A stretch of 64,000 nucleotides of DNA. Source: Seminavis robusta. Taxonomy: Eukaryota > Bacillariophyta > Bacillariophyceae > Naviculales > Naviculaceae. The stretch covers positions 62,001 to 126,000 of the forward strand of contig CAICTM010000055.1 of NCBI GenBank assembly GCA_903772945.1, given 5' to 3'. Shown piece after piece: positions 52,618 to 62,941 of this stretch; the stretch's first letter is position 1, and the number at the start of each line of letters is the position of its first letter. The translations under genes were made by a program, and so were the position numbers. The notes beneath the pieces were generated by a model that was not told the DNA's origin, made no database searches, and worked only from the letters and a program-made list of their open reading frames with translations.

Positions 52618-53019
52618 GGTTATCGTTTCCTTTTCTTTCGCTTCACTTCAAGATCTTATGACACCGTTCGACCAGAGACTGATTTTGTGTGGCTGCCGAT
52701 GCATACTTCTTGGTGAACTGGTGCCGGGGATCATCGATCATCCTGTTGTTTCCTCTCCTTTCCAGGCTCAAGCCTTCGCATATCTTTGAGAGTGCGAGGA
52801 TCTGCTTCCGAGATACCTCTTAAATCCTCTCTCAAAAATGTCCTTTAAAGCTTTAAGCAGCCTTTAAATCGTCTCTTCAAGGACGATTTATAGACAACGG
52901 GAAGAAAGAAAAGATATGATTCCCGGATGTGTTAAGTTAGTGACTGAAACCCCGAGACGACACGAGACGATGAGAGGCCGAAAGGTGCTGCAAACAGCAA
53001 ACCGCCATGCCAATCAACG
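52618..53019. promoter_or_regulatory. Divergent promoter of TrpB and CPDase genes
   Basis: 402 bp between two divergent starts. Around 52825-52890 there are clustered TTTAAA words (CCTTTAAAGCTTTAAGCAG, CCTTTAAATCG) and a hairpin-forming AAATCGTC..GACGATTT pair. Their role is unknown. Confidence 0.45.
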
Positions 53020-53853
53020 ATGGTCGGCATCCGCTTGTTGGGGTTGGCACTGTGGTTGGTCCTCCTAGGATTGTCAAGTTGCTTTTCGTTTCCTTTTATC
53101 GAACGCCATTCAGCATCAAGAGAATCACTCTCGACCTCTCCGTTCAGCACATCATTCTCCATGACTGCCAAGGACGCCATGGCCGACAGCACTACTACAA
53201 CCGCAAAGTCCGGTGATGATGAAAACTGCAGCCTTTCCCTTTGGCTGCTCCCATCACCTCAAGATCCTGCTCGAGAAACCTTGAACAAGGCGATCCAGTC
53301 CTTTTCCCAACTCCCATCAGCCAGTGTTCCATTTCAGCCACATATCACACTCATGGGAGGAATCCAATGTCCCTCCCTCGAGTTTTTCCAACTGAACATA
53401 CTACCGAAACTGCGAGAGAACCTTGCCAAAATGGGACCGATCCCCTGCCAATTTGAAGCAGAACCCGTGATGGAAGCAAAGTGGAACCAAGCTTGTGTTT
53501 TGGTCATGGACGAAGAATCCTGTAGTGAGTTTTCCAATTTGGTCGAAGTGTGCCGAGATTATTTGATGGCAAATAATGTCCTCCAAAAAGACGACAAGGG
53601 ATCCACCAAAGAAAATTGGTATCCTCCGCCTTTGAGGCGGCCTCATTTGAGTCTCTACTATGGAACAGAGCAGAATGCTCCTTCTCCCGATCAAGTCAAG
53701 CAACAATTATTGTTGTGGACACCAGGGAAGGTCGATCAAGTTTCATTTCGAGCCAATCAAGTGGCTGTTTGGAGAACAGATCCACCCACAACAGAGGGCG
53801 TGGCGCAATGGGAGCAGCTTGCTATCATTGATCTTCTGGCAACTGAGAAATGA
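53020..53853 (+). CDS. 2H cyclic phosphodiesterase-like protein with signal peptide
   Basis: 277 residues, single exon. The start MVGIRLLGLALWLVLLGLSSCFSFPF is a signal peptide; CFSF after it may continue into a plastid or secretory presequence. The 2H phosphoesterase superfamily needs two H-x-(T/S)-h motifs: HITLMGG (near residue 109) and HLSLYYG (near 211) are both present. Length and spacing fit the CPDase group, which hydrolyses ADP-ribose 1'',2''-cyclic phosphate from tRNA splicing and other cyclic phosphates. The activity is inferred from both motifs. The ATG in another frame at 53007 is not used by this protein. Confidence 0.87.
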   Translation: MVGIRLLGLALWLVLLGLSSCFSFPFIERHSASRESLSTSPFSTSFSMTAKDAMADSTTTTAKSGDDENCSLSLWLLPSPQDPARETLNKAIQSFSQLPSASVPFQPHITLMGGIQCPSLEFFQLNILPKLRENLAKMGPIPCQFEAEPVMEAKWNQACVLVMDEESCSEFSNLVEVCRDYLMANNVLQKDDKGSTKENWYPPPLRRPHLSLYYGTEQNAPSPDQVKQQLLLWTPGKVDQVSFRANQVAVWRTDPPTTEGVAQWEQLAIIDLLATEK

Positions 53854-54883
53854 TGTCGTTGCAGGAACGCACAACAACTAACTCTGATTGATGCCTTATA
53901 ACGGATACGCAGATAGCCAGCCATGCAATGCAGTATTTAGAAACCGCTACAACTCAAGAGCCAACAGAATCCCTGCCTGCAGCAAAATATCAGAACGGAG
54001 ATTGCCATCCTATGAAACCTTTGCGACCAGTAGTTGATTGTTTCAACTTGCATTCCTGACTTGATTAGGAAGAACAATAGCTAAAGTTCGATAAAGCGAT
54101 CATGGCGATCTACACAAAAGCCCCGCTCGTGAGTACCGGTATACAACACCAGTGGCAACATACCGGTATTGGTAGCCATCTCTGGATTCACCGCAGTAGC
54201 TAGCAAGAAGAAAGCACGGAAAACTCGACTTCGTTGTCACAGTGTGTTTTGGGGCACTTGGCCATCTGCAGATTCGATTCGATTCTTTCTAGCTAGTAGC
54301 CGAGCCGCGTCTCGTCTTGGCCAAACCTATCTTTTTCCAGGAGGAAACATGACAATCCTTGCCCAGCGTAGCAGCCCACTCCCTTCTGGCTCAGCACTTT
54401 CATTAATCGGAAATTCTCTCTTTTGCCACCTAGCGAAGTGCCGGCGTGGTCGCAGATAGGGGCTCGGGATCGTTTTCCTAGTACGTAGGGTCTGCTAGTT
54501 ACCGGTAGTAAAGTCATGCGTTTTGCGTGAAATATTCCTAGTTGTGCGCATCTAGAGAAATATAAAAGCGTCCCCACAACACTGGAGGACGATGCAATTC
54601 CGCAACAATATAAAGAAACAAAGGACTTCCAGTACAAGACCTAATGTGCTCCCATTCCCGTCGCACTTAATCAAGTACCACCATTCATTTGATGTCTGTA
54701 ACAATCTATCTTGAACAGCACCGTACCTTTGGTCAAAGTTGTTCCGTAAATGAAAATTCAAAATGTAGATTGGTTTGCTTCGCGCCCTGACAACCCGAGG
54801 TCGCAATTCTACCTGCTGCAGAGACTTTTGGCATTCTTTTCGTTGGCACGGAATTCTTTAAAAGTGTACCACGCATACATTGT
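53854..54883. other. Intergenic, nothing supported
   Basis: Carries three TACCGGTA sites (about 54136, 54163, 54500) and GATTCGATTCGATTC at 54273. Frames at 54169 and 54293 overlap on opposite strands with no motif. Confidence 0.4.
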
Positions 54884-56692
54884 CTATTGCAGCAGAATGT
54901 TCTTTTCGTCTTTGGCATGAAGTTCGTAGATTTCCATAATGGACGTGTGCTTGTCCATCGTTGGTCTTTTTTTGGTTGATTTTGGTCTTGCAAAGGGGAT
55001 CATGTGTTCCACGTCCCAAACACTTTGCACCAAGGTGCCGCTGCTGTTCCCCAAGCGGCTCTGCTCCATTTGTCCTTGACTCCTGCTGCTTTCCCCCATT
55101 CTGTCACTGTCATCCGTCATGAGAGTGCGCTTCGCAGACCTGCCGCTCGGTCTCCTTGCTGCTGCACTACTTCTCGCCCTGACCCCGGACCGAGTACTCT
55201 CATTTCCCAATGACTTGTGTGATGTACTTTGATCCGGGGAAGATGCTGCTATTGTTGTTGCGTTGTTGCTGGGAACCGTGGCTTCGGGATCAGCTCCGCC
55301 TGGGATTGTTTTCCTTCTTATTCTGTGGGGCATTTTCAGCGTGGGACTTCTTGGCAAGGGAATATTACCAATGATACTCCCTGGGTTCCTTCCGTCCCTA
55401 CTTTTTCCACTTCGATTACGTCCCGGTAATCTCTTTTTGATACTCGACCCAGTGCCCTTGGATGTGAGCGGTGGTGCGGGCGGTTGGTTGTCTCGTGGGA
55501 GTACCGCATGGATCCCACGAGCATCCAAGGCTTGTCTTGCCCAGAATCCAGTTCTCCAGGTACACCCCAATCCATTGAACAGGACGTTGGCAACGCAAAC
55601 CTTTTGCAAGAAAACATTTTGGTGAAGGGCCGAGGAATGAAAGATTCCACAAAAGCAGTAGTAGAGGATTGTAAATGGGACCACCACGGTCAAGAAGTAG
55701 CTCCAAGTCTTGATAATCCATGGGATCGATAGATAGTAGTAATCAAGACTCGCAGCTTCCATCCCAGCTCCGTTTTCCCCGTCTAATTTTTTGGAATTCT
55801 TGCCAGCAGGAACTCCTCTTCTCGAGACAGACTTGGGTCCACCAGGATGGCCTCCCTTTCGCTGCGTCGGCTTCATGTTGTCGATGGAACTTTCAGTGGA
55901 TGCGACAGACGGCGGCGTATCAACCGAGCGATCCGATGACTGTCTCTTTTTTCGTCTTCGAGATCCGACGCTACTTCCTCCGGATTTGCTTTTGCTGCTA
56001 TTGCCGCTTTTGTCGTTGTTTTTGCTGTTGCTGCTATCGTTGCCTGAGCTGCTCCTTTTTGTGGACAGAGAGCCAAAAAGGAGGCGCTTCTTTCCACCAG
56101 CGCTGATAGAAGACTTTCTCTTGACATTGTCCTTGTCGTCATCTTTTGGCGCCAAGAGGACTTCCAGATCAGGCGTGTCTTCCATAGCATGACCAGGAAG
56201 CGGCATGGCGACGTCTTCATCTTCTTCGTTGTCGCTATCACGTAATGCACTCAGACGAAGCGTACGGCTGCCCTTGAACCGCGACATCTCCCCGTGGTCT
56301 CTACGCACTGATCGGCGACGAGTCAATTCTTGCTGTTGTTGCTTCTTCTTTTTGCTGTTGTTGTTCTTTTCCTTCGATCGACTTTTCAGTTGCTTGGCCT
56401 TTTCCTTTTGTTGTTGTAGCGCCTCTTGTCGTCTTTTTTCTTGCTGTTCTTGGCGCTTCAATAATTGTCGTTTCAAAAATCCATACTGCTCTTCTTCTTC
56501 ATCATCATCATCGTCTTCGCGACGGTACGAGTCATCGTCCTCTTCATCGTCGTCGTCGCTTCGCTTATTCACGATACTCATGCGTTTTCGGATCCGCTGC
56601 AATAGCTTTTTCCGACCCCCACCACCACCACCGCTATAGTCATCTTGATAGTCCTCCTCCTCCTCGTCAAATTGAGAGAAGAACTTTACCAT
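54884..56692 (-). CDS. Membrane protein with long charged disordered regions
   Basis: 602 residues, single exon, from MVKFFSQFDEEEEDYQDD. Residues 1-280 are mostly charged or low complexity: GGGGGGRKK, DDDDEEDDD, a Lys/Gln/Arg-rich coiled-coil-like stretch (KRQEQQEKRRQEALQQQKEKAKQ) and SNSKNNDKSGNSSKSKSGGSS. A hydrophobic hairpin follows at about 325-375: WIIKTWSYFLTVVVPFTILYYCFCGIF, then VCVANVLFNGLGC. The C-terminal part is Arg/Ser/Pro-rich with many possible phosphorylation sites. One or two membrane segments with both tails in the cytoplasm is the likely topology. No family is recognised. Confidence 0.72.
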   Translation of the reverse strand: MVKFFSQFDEEEEDYQDDYSGGGGGGRKKLLQRIRKRMSIVNKRSDDDDEEDDDSYRREDDDDDEEEEQYGFLKRQLLKRQEQQEKRRQEALQQQKEKAKQLKSRSKEKNNNSKKKKQQQQELTRRRSVRRDHGEMSRFKGSRTLRLSALRDSDNEEDEDVAMPLPGHAMEDTPDLEVLLAPKDDDKDNVKRKSSISAGGKKRLLFGSLSTKRSSSGNDSSNSKNNDKSGNSSKSKSGGSSVGSRRRKKRQSSDRSVDTPPSVASTESSIDNMKPTQRKGGHPGGPKSVSRRGVPAGKNSKKLDGENGAGMEAASLDYYYLSIPWIIKTWSYFLTVVVPFTILYYCFCGIFHSSALHQNVFLQKVCVANVLFNGLGCTWRTGFWARQALDARGIHAVLPRDNQPPAPPLTSKGTGSSIKKRLPGRNRSGKSRDGRNPGSIIGNIPLPRSPTLKMPHRIRRKTIPGGADPEATVPSNNATTIAASSPDQSTSHKSLGNESTRSGVRARSSAAARRPSGRSAKRTLMTDDSDRMGESSRSQGQMEQSRLGNSSGTLVQSVWDVEHMIPFARPKSTKKRPTMDKHTSIMEIYELHAKDEKNILLQ

Positions 56693-57984
56693 TGTTGGTT
56701 GTCGTGCCTTCTTCTCTTTGTGGTACAGCAAGACAAAGGGATGTCTCCTTCGTTCATGAGAGATTTGATGGGTTCACTGCCTTTGGTTCTAATCCAGGCT
56801 GTAGAACTGCCGCACTTCCGCACTGCTGCTTGCCCACTTCTTCTCATGCATCATCTTCACACAACGAAAAGTGCTTTGCTGTCAACTGCTTCTTCGCGAA
56901 GCTCAATGAGCGCGATGTATCCTTACATTTAAGATCATAATATGTTCATGGGTGCAAGTACTGTTCAAGCCACAAACACGAAACAGGATGTTCCCCAGTT
57001 TCTTAAGAAAACTTTGGAAAACTTGAGCTGATTGATCAGTTTATTAAAGGAAGAATGGGCTTCTAGCTAGCAAGATTAGTGTCCAGGGTCAACAATATAT
57101 GATTTGGCCCAGCCACGTTGGATGTCCAGGTCCTGCCTTGCTCCAAACCTGAACCAAAGCTATGACCAACTGAGAACTCAGGACCTACTCCTGGACCAAC
57201 TTGTGGAACCACAATAAAAAAATTGCTAGAAACAAGAACAACATCCACTCCAGGTCCCAATCGCAAACCTACGCAGGATAACTCGCTTGGATCATTGGTT
57301 GGCCTTTTACCCCAAGGGACCATGACCCTACTCGTGGACCAACACTTGACTAACACCAGACCAACACCAAGTCCTGGTCCCACTCTGATTATCACACCAG
57401 GACTGCCTCGATGATCAATTTCCTCCTCCAATTCCTGAACCGTGCCTACCGGTAGACTAATTCAAGGCCTCACTTCAGGCAACACTCCAGGTTTTTTCCA
57501 GGTCCAATTCCTGTACCCACCCTGAGCACCGAAAAGATCTCTCCAGTAAGTACGGTACTATCACAGCCGAAAGCGGACAACTTGAGAACTTTGGAAGCTT
57601 GCGTTTGGCTCTGGTTGGAGGAATGTTCTTAACCAAAAGGCATCATCAATTATTTTGTGAGCTTGGCAGTCGTGGACAAATTATCAGAATGACTCATAGT
57701 TAAGAGGCCCAGTCAGAATGCAGTCATCCATCTGCCAAAACCCGATGTCATCATGTCATCTTGTCATCATCACCAGTGGACCGGTACTGGTACCTGGTAC
57801 CGGTGTATCTACGCTGTACGTCCGGTACCACAAGCTGCCTGCCAGCATTGAAACGCGAAGGTTTTTCATCCAAAATCCTATCCAGTTCGCAATCTAGCTC
57901 TAGGTTTGGTTTACTTCAGAGATGACGAGTCCTAGCTATGGTTGCTACTAGAGCTACAGCACCACATAATAGATCCTAGCTAAG
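56693..57984. other. Intergenic with a GGTCCTGG-rich low-complexity tract
   Basis: Between 57120 and 57520 the sequence is a decayed array of CCAGGTCC/GGACCAAC words. On the minus strand it reads GPGLGVG, LGPGVDV and GPGVGPEF over a 122-codon frame (57063-57431). It may be the remnant of a GPG-repeat gene or a simple repeat. At 57780-57804 ACCGGTAC and GTACCGGT flank TGGTACCTG, a strong small hairpin. Confidence 0.5.
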
Positions 57985-60274
57985 TTAGGTGGAATAACAT
58001 TCAGAGCAGCAGGTTCCCACTTCACAGACCAATTCTGGGGTCGAGCCTTCTACGGATGATGAGCAATCGGCTGACAAAGATTGGAGCGGGAGATCACAGA
58101 TTTCTTCAGGCATGGTTCCTTCAAGCTTGGTCGAATGAAACTTCATTTCGGAGGCATCGGACAATAGGCCAAGCTCGGATGGAATGGCTCCACTGATCTC
58201 AGTGTCGAAAATCCAAAGCAATCGCAGCTTTGTCATCCGTCCCAGTTCAGAAGGGAGTGTGCCCTGGATGCCTCCTGAGTTCCAGAGGTGAAAGGTTTTG
58301 CTGTTGGACGGATGACGCCCAGAAGCAAAGGAAAGGGGCGATCTTGTCAGGGATTGCATGCAGTACCCACTTTCATTTCAATGCACTCAATACGTACACA
58401 TTGGACCACTTCCCAACCTCTGATGGAATTGTACCTGTCAGCTCTACCTGTGTGCACGAAAAGAATAGACGAATGATACCATGCGCCTGAGCTGACATGA
58501 ATCTAACCGATTAAGAATCGTCGGCCTCCTCACCGGCGTACCTGTTGACAGGAAAATACTTCCAGGCTGGTCAATGAACCAATCTCGGTGGGCAAAGTCC
58601 CAACAACACTCTTCGATGGGTAGTTGGAACCAAGATAGATTTGCTCTTTGATGAGTGAGTATGATCAATGAGCAATCAAGCAACGCAAAGAGACGACACG
58701 GTTAGTTGAAAGGACCGTTGCCAAGTAGCTTGCGTTATGGTGCGCACTTACTCAAAGCTTTGAGCTGCCCCAACTCTGTGGGAATGGTTCCCGAGACAAA
58801 AGTGTTCAGGAATGCACTGTGGTGGCATCGGTGGGGTTAGATATTATGCTTTGAAAGGACAGAATAAGACGATCAAAGACGCCGCTAGGTCTTACATTCC
58901 GGTCAACTGTGTGAGTAGGCCAAGCTCCGATGGAATTGTTCCCCAAGTTGCCGATCCAAGAAGTTCCAAAACTTTGACGTTTTTCCAATGCACAGCATAG
59001 TTGAGGACCGGTCCGCCCAAGCCTTCAGGGTTGGAACCCATGTGGAACACTTCTAGATTGGTCAAATCCTGAAGAGTGGAGGGGAGCTGCCCAGAAAAGT
59101 GAGTGCGTTTCAGATTCAAGTGGGTCAAATTGGAGAAACGGCCAATCAAAGGATCAATGGTGGAGACAAACTCGTTGAAAGATAGGTCCAGTCGTTCTGT
59201 GATTATTCGAAAGACGAACGGTGGTGTGAGGCATTGGCTTTGTCTGCATCCCAACCCAACTGATACACAACGACAAAGCAGAAGCAATTTCATTCTGGAT
59301 TACCCTGTCTTACCGAGATGAGTCAAGTCAAAAAGTTCCTTTGGGATCTTTCCTCTCAGCTGGTTCTGGGATACATCCAGGTGGCGAAGGTGACTCAAGA
59401 GACCAATCTCCTTGATAAGAGTGCCGCTCAGAGAAGCGAGGTCTCCGCTCCAAGCGGCGCTGACGACGCGATCATCTTTATCGCACTGTACTAAGGCGAA
59501 CTGGCACTCATGAATCCCCGCCTGCTCAGACCAGGGTGATCCATTCTCTGTGACCATGTGCACCACAGATGACAGTTTAGGAGAGACAATTGCTGCAACA
59601 ACCTGCTGCTCTTCCTGGATGTTCGTGTTTGGTAGTGCAGTAGGTTTTGAGCTGTCTCCAGCAAAGACGGTCCATTTGTCGCCGTCATTAGCAAAGTAGA
59701 TTGTCATCAACGCGTAACGTTGAATCCAGCGACTGCCATTCAATGGCAAGTGCAAAGGATCTTTGAAAGCCATCCATTGCATTGCCATGCGCTGGGGTGA
59801 ATTGGGTCGCACGAATACGTAGGGGTCGATCAATCCATGGTGAATTTGATGGATCACAGCGAGGCGTAGCTCGCGGTAGTAGGCAGCACTTGCGTTTCGG
59901 CTGGGAGCGAGTGCATTGTCGTCGGCATCTTTGGTTACATTCTTTTGCACGGACATCTTGTCTTTTCCAACCAAGGAGGGGTGATCATACAAGACGAAGA
60001 CCAAGCATACCATGCCAATCATTAGCAAGATAAATCCAATCGCATAAGTCCAGAAGTCTCGACTGCGACGACTGTATTCACAACCAATTCGATCCCGACA
60101 GGTGCCTTTGCTTCTGCGGTCGTCCTCCGCTGGAGGAGGCAAATTGTCCGGGATCACATGGTTCTCGGAGAGGGTGCTGGGGGGCATCTCGGAAAGGGTG
60201 CTGGGGGCCATCGTATCGCCGGAGGGAGCCATGCTACGTTGCCTCGATTCGAAGTTGTGAAGGATGATCATCAT
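57985..60274 (-). CDS. Type II membrane leucine-rich-repeat protein
   Basis: Six exons (59314-60274, 58896-59196, 58752-58816, 58542-58645, 58398-58447, 57985-58300) join to 599 codons with the stop. Residues 1-75 are cytoplasmic. FWTYAIGFILLMIGMVCLVFVLY is the membrane anchor. Residues 140-290 match the LRR N-terminal cap layout (ALMTIYFANDGDKW, then ECQFALVQCDKDDRV). About eight plant-type LRRs follow, for example LRHLDVSQNQLRGKIPKELFDL, SGTIPTELGQLKAL and GTLPTEIGSLTSLEVF. Introns fall at similar phases within repeats, as in repeat-expanded diatom LRR families. The C-terminus is Cys-rich (CEVGTCCSEC), probably a cap. It has no kinase. Ligand and role are unknown. Confidence 0.88.
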
Positions 60275-60563
60275 TCCTTCGCTCTCCGCCTTCCCACCGC
60301 GGGAATTGGCAATTGAAGTGCGGGAGTTGAAAAGTCAAGTTTATTTCAACTTTCGTTCTTGAGAAGCAAAAAAAGGATTTATCAGGATAGAACTTTTCAC
60401 TGTACGGTAAGGTACATTAACAGCTATGCTCCTCTTACACCTTACAACCATCAGCTATCTGTTGTCTAGATGCTTCTTGTGGCTATCTATTTAGCTAGCA
60501 AGTGGTACGTAGAAGGTTCCTCAGGACAGCTTCTTGACTTCCTATGATAACACTTGTCTAGCT

Positions 60564-62828
60564 TTAATCAGGCCTCTTTCGTTTCTTCTTGCTAGAAGAT
60601 ACAGAAGTTGCCCCCATTTCTCCAAACACTTCCTTTTCCCAGTCTCCTTGGATCTCAGCTGACTTCTTGACAGCACTTCTCCATGCGTCTTGGCCACGGG
60701 AGAAATCGCGGACGGCGCAAACATCCATAACGCCTCTACCCATGGAGCTTCCCGACAGTTGTGGAATCCCACGGCATAGCTCCTCCACCATTTTTATTCT
60801 GTGTTGATCTGGCAGTGCTCGGAATATCTTCTTTACAACGTGCTGTCCACAGCGATCACAGCTCAAAGATACCCAGTGGCCATTGAGCTTGTCGTTTAGC
60901 TGTTTCAGCCCCTTGCTGAACGTGGGGCTTTCCGTCGGCCCTTCCAGGAGTCCATCCCAAATGCATGCACTCGCCAAGCCATCCTTGGCAAAGTGCATCA
61001 GCATATCGGGCGAATACGACGACACAATGCCCTCTATGGTACCTTCGCAAAGACGAGGAGCAAATCGCAGCAAATAGTAGGCAGTGCGCGCTCCCATTAC
61101 ATCGAGGGTCACCCGTCCCGATGCCTCATCCTTCTTGGCATCCAATAGATGGACAATGCAATCAGAAAGGTTGATTGTCGATGCTTTCTTTCGTTCCTTC
61201 TTGCCTGGTTCCTTGCTGGATTCTGGTTTTGTCGTTTTCGAGGAGGAAGCGGGCAACAAAGCGGCAAATCCCAGTCGAATTGCCTTGAGGGTGGCATCTT
61301 GCCCCACTCGATGGTTCGCCGCCATCTCGACCGCACGCCAGAGGATCCCACGACGTTTCTTTTCCTGGTCAATCACAGAACCACTGGAAATGATGGGCAA
61401 TATGGCCTTTTGAATCTTTTCGGCCTGCTCCTTGGTTTGGATGGTTCGGAGCAGTGTTTGAATGACGAAATTTCCAATGGGATCATCAATGTATTCCTGA
61501 ATGGTAGCCCGTTCGAAAAAGTTACCATATGCCAGCATTTTGTCATAGACCGGACCAGGACTGCACCAGAAGAGTGTTTCCAAGACATGAGACCCACGTG
61601 GTTCCCCGGCAAGTCCGTATATGACATCCGCCACAGCAGCAGAAGCATTGTTGTCTTGGTTGGAGGAGGGAGACTCGTCTTCTGGCCAACACAAGATTGT
61701 TTTTGCCAACTGGTGTGCCATGGAATCGAGCTGGAACTTGGGCTGTTCTAGTTCCATGCCCAAATGCCGCTGCGTTCTGGTCAGACTAGTAGTAGTAGTA
61801 CCACCACCAGTGGATGGATTATTGTCATCGTCATCGTGTGTTTGCCACTTGGCTTGGTCGGTGCAGGATGCATACGTGAGAACGCGCAGTAGCACAATCA
61901 GAAACGGCCCTGCACTGGGATGACTGGCCATTTTTTGCAGTACGCCCTGGCCATTGGCTTGTGATGTTATTTGCTGGGTGAGTGCATCCAATGCCGCTGT
62001 AAACTGTTCATTACCGAAAACATCCATTCGTAGATTGGCTGGATTTCGATATACCATTTGCGTCATTCCTCTTGCGGCGGCTGGAGTTGCTGTGTCTGGT
62101 TTCTTTTTCTTCTTTTTGTTTTTCTTTTTTCCTCGACGAAAGACATCATCACCACCAGTTGTCGCTGCAGGTGAGGAGGAGGATGACACCATGTCGGTTC
62201 CCGTGAGGACACACAGCAAAGTCCTGACGACGTGTGATCCACAAATGTGCATGACCAACTGGGAAGCCTGTGGTGTGAGCTCTTCGGCCACTCCCAAAAT
62301 CAAATCCGCCAGAGGCGGCAATTCCTCTTGTTCCTTTTCAAAGGCATCGTCCAATACGGCTCGTGCCAAATCATCGTGTGAATTGTTGTTAGAATCATTA
62401 TTGCAGACAGTATTTACAGTCGCCAGCTGCAGGAGTGTCTGCACGACATGCGATCCATATCGGTGTGTCGACAAATGCAAGTAATATCCGGCACATCCCG
62501 CGAGCAACTTGCGCACGGCCAATGGGGAGTACGGTGCCACGATGCGTGTGAGCATCTCCAAGAACTGCGATCCAGCTTCATCCCCCGCCAACGAGGCAAT
62601 TTCGGTTTTGATTTCGTCAATGGCAGTCAGCGCCACGGAAAAGAGCTGGGGGAGATCATCGTCATCGTTGTCTGCTGATTTGGATTGCTTCTTCTCCAGG
62701 TATTCGTTGACTTCCCTGTGGGCTTGATCTACCTCCAGAGGCAGGGACTTGATGTAAGACAGGGTATCTTCATTGGGTCGTCGCGGACGTTGGTTTTCAT
62801 TGTAGGAGATTTTGAATTGGCCGTCCAT
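60564..62828 (-). CDS. NOP9: NOP9-like Pumilio-repeat ribosome-biogenesis protein
   Basis: 754 residues, single exon. Pumilio-type helical repeats run through the protein, for example YYLHLSTHRYGSHVVQTLLQLA, LVMHICGSHVVRTLLCVLTG, EPRGSHVLETLFWCSP, DDPIGNFVIQTLLRTI and SLSCDRCGQHVVKKIFRAL. NOP9 differs from classical Puf proteins in having eleven repeats in a C shape and degenerate repeat edges, as here. In yeast it binds 20S pre-rRNA and is needed for small-subunit assembly in the nucleolus. A basic insert (KKKNKKKKKKPD) near residue 240 and the C-terminal KKKRKRPD fit nucleolar targeting. The gene is divergent from the next one, with only 113 bp between starts. Confidence 0.88.
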   Translation of the reverse strand: MDGQFKISYNENQRPRRPNEDTLSYIKSLPLEVDQAHREVNEYLEKKQSKSADNDDDDLPQLFSVALTAIDEIKTEIASLAGDEAGSQFLEMLTRIVAPYSPLAVRKLLAGCAGYYLHLSTHRYGSHVVQTLLQLATVNTVCNNDSNNNSHDDLARAVLDDAFEKEQEELPPLADLILGVAEELTPQASQLVMHICGSHVVRTLLCVLTGTDMVSSSSSPAATTGGDDVFRRGKKKNKKKKKKPDTATPAAARGMTQMVYRNPANLRMDVFGNEQFTAALDALTQQITSQANGQGVLQKMASHPSAGPFLIVLLRVLTYASCTDQAKWQTHDDDDNNPSTGGGTTTTSLTRTQRHLGMELEQPKFQLDSMAHQLAKTILCWPEDESPSSNQDNNASAAVADVIYGLAGEPRGSHVLETLFWCSPGPVYDKMLAYGNFFERATIQEYIDDPIGNFVIQTLLRTIQTKEQAEKIQKAILPIISSGSVIDQEKKRRGILWRAVEMAANHRVGQDATLKAIRLGFAALLPASSSKTTKPESSKEPGKKERKKASTINLSDCIVHLLDAKKDEASGRVTLDVMGARTAYYLLRFAPRLCEGTIEGIVSSYSPDMLMHFAKDGLASACIWDGLLEGPTESPTFSKGLKQLNDKLNGHWVSLSCDRCGQHVVKKIFRALPDQHRIKMVEELCRGIPQLSGSSMGRGVMDVCAVRDFSRGQDAWRSAVKKSAEIQGDWEKEVFGEMGATSVSSSKKKRKRPD

Positions 62829-62941
62829 GTCTGCTGTACCAAAAACTTCGATTGGAACACTGTCCGGCTACCGGTGGCTAGCTAGTTATAGATAGATGAT
62901 ATTCTCTTGGAAACTTGACAACAACAAAGAGCAACAGAAAA
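62829..62941. promoter_or_regulatory. Compact divergent promoter
   Basis: 113 bp separate the NOP9 start from the start of the next gene. It contains CTACCGGTGGCTAGCTAG. Both genes must be driven from this short stretch or from within each other. Confidence 0.5.
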
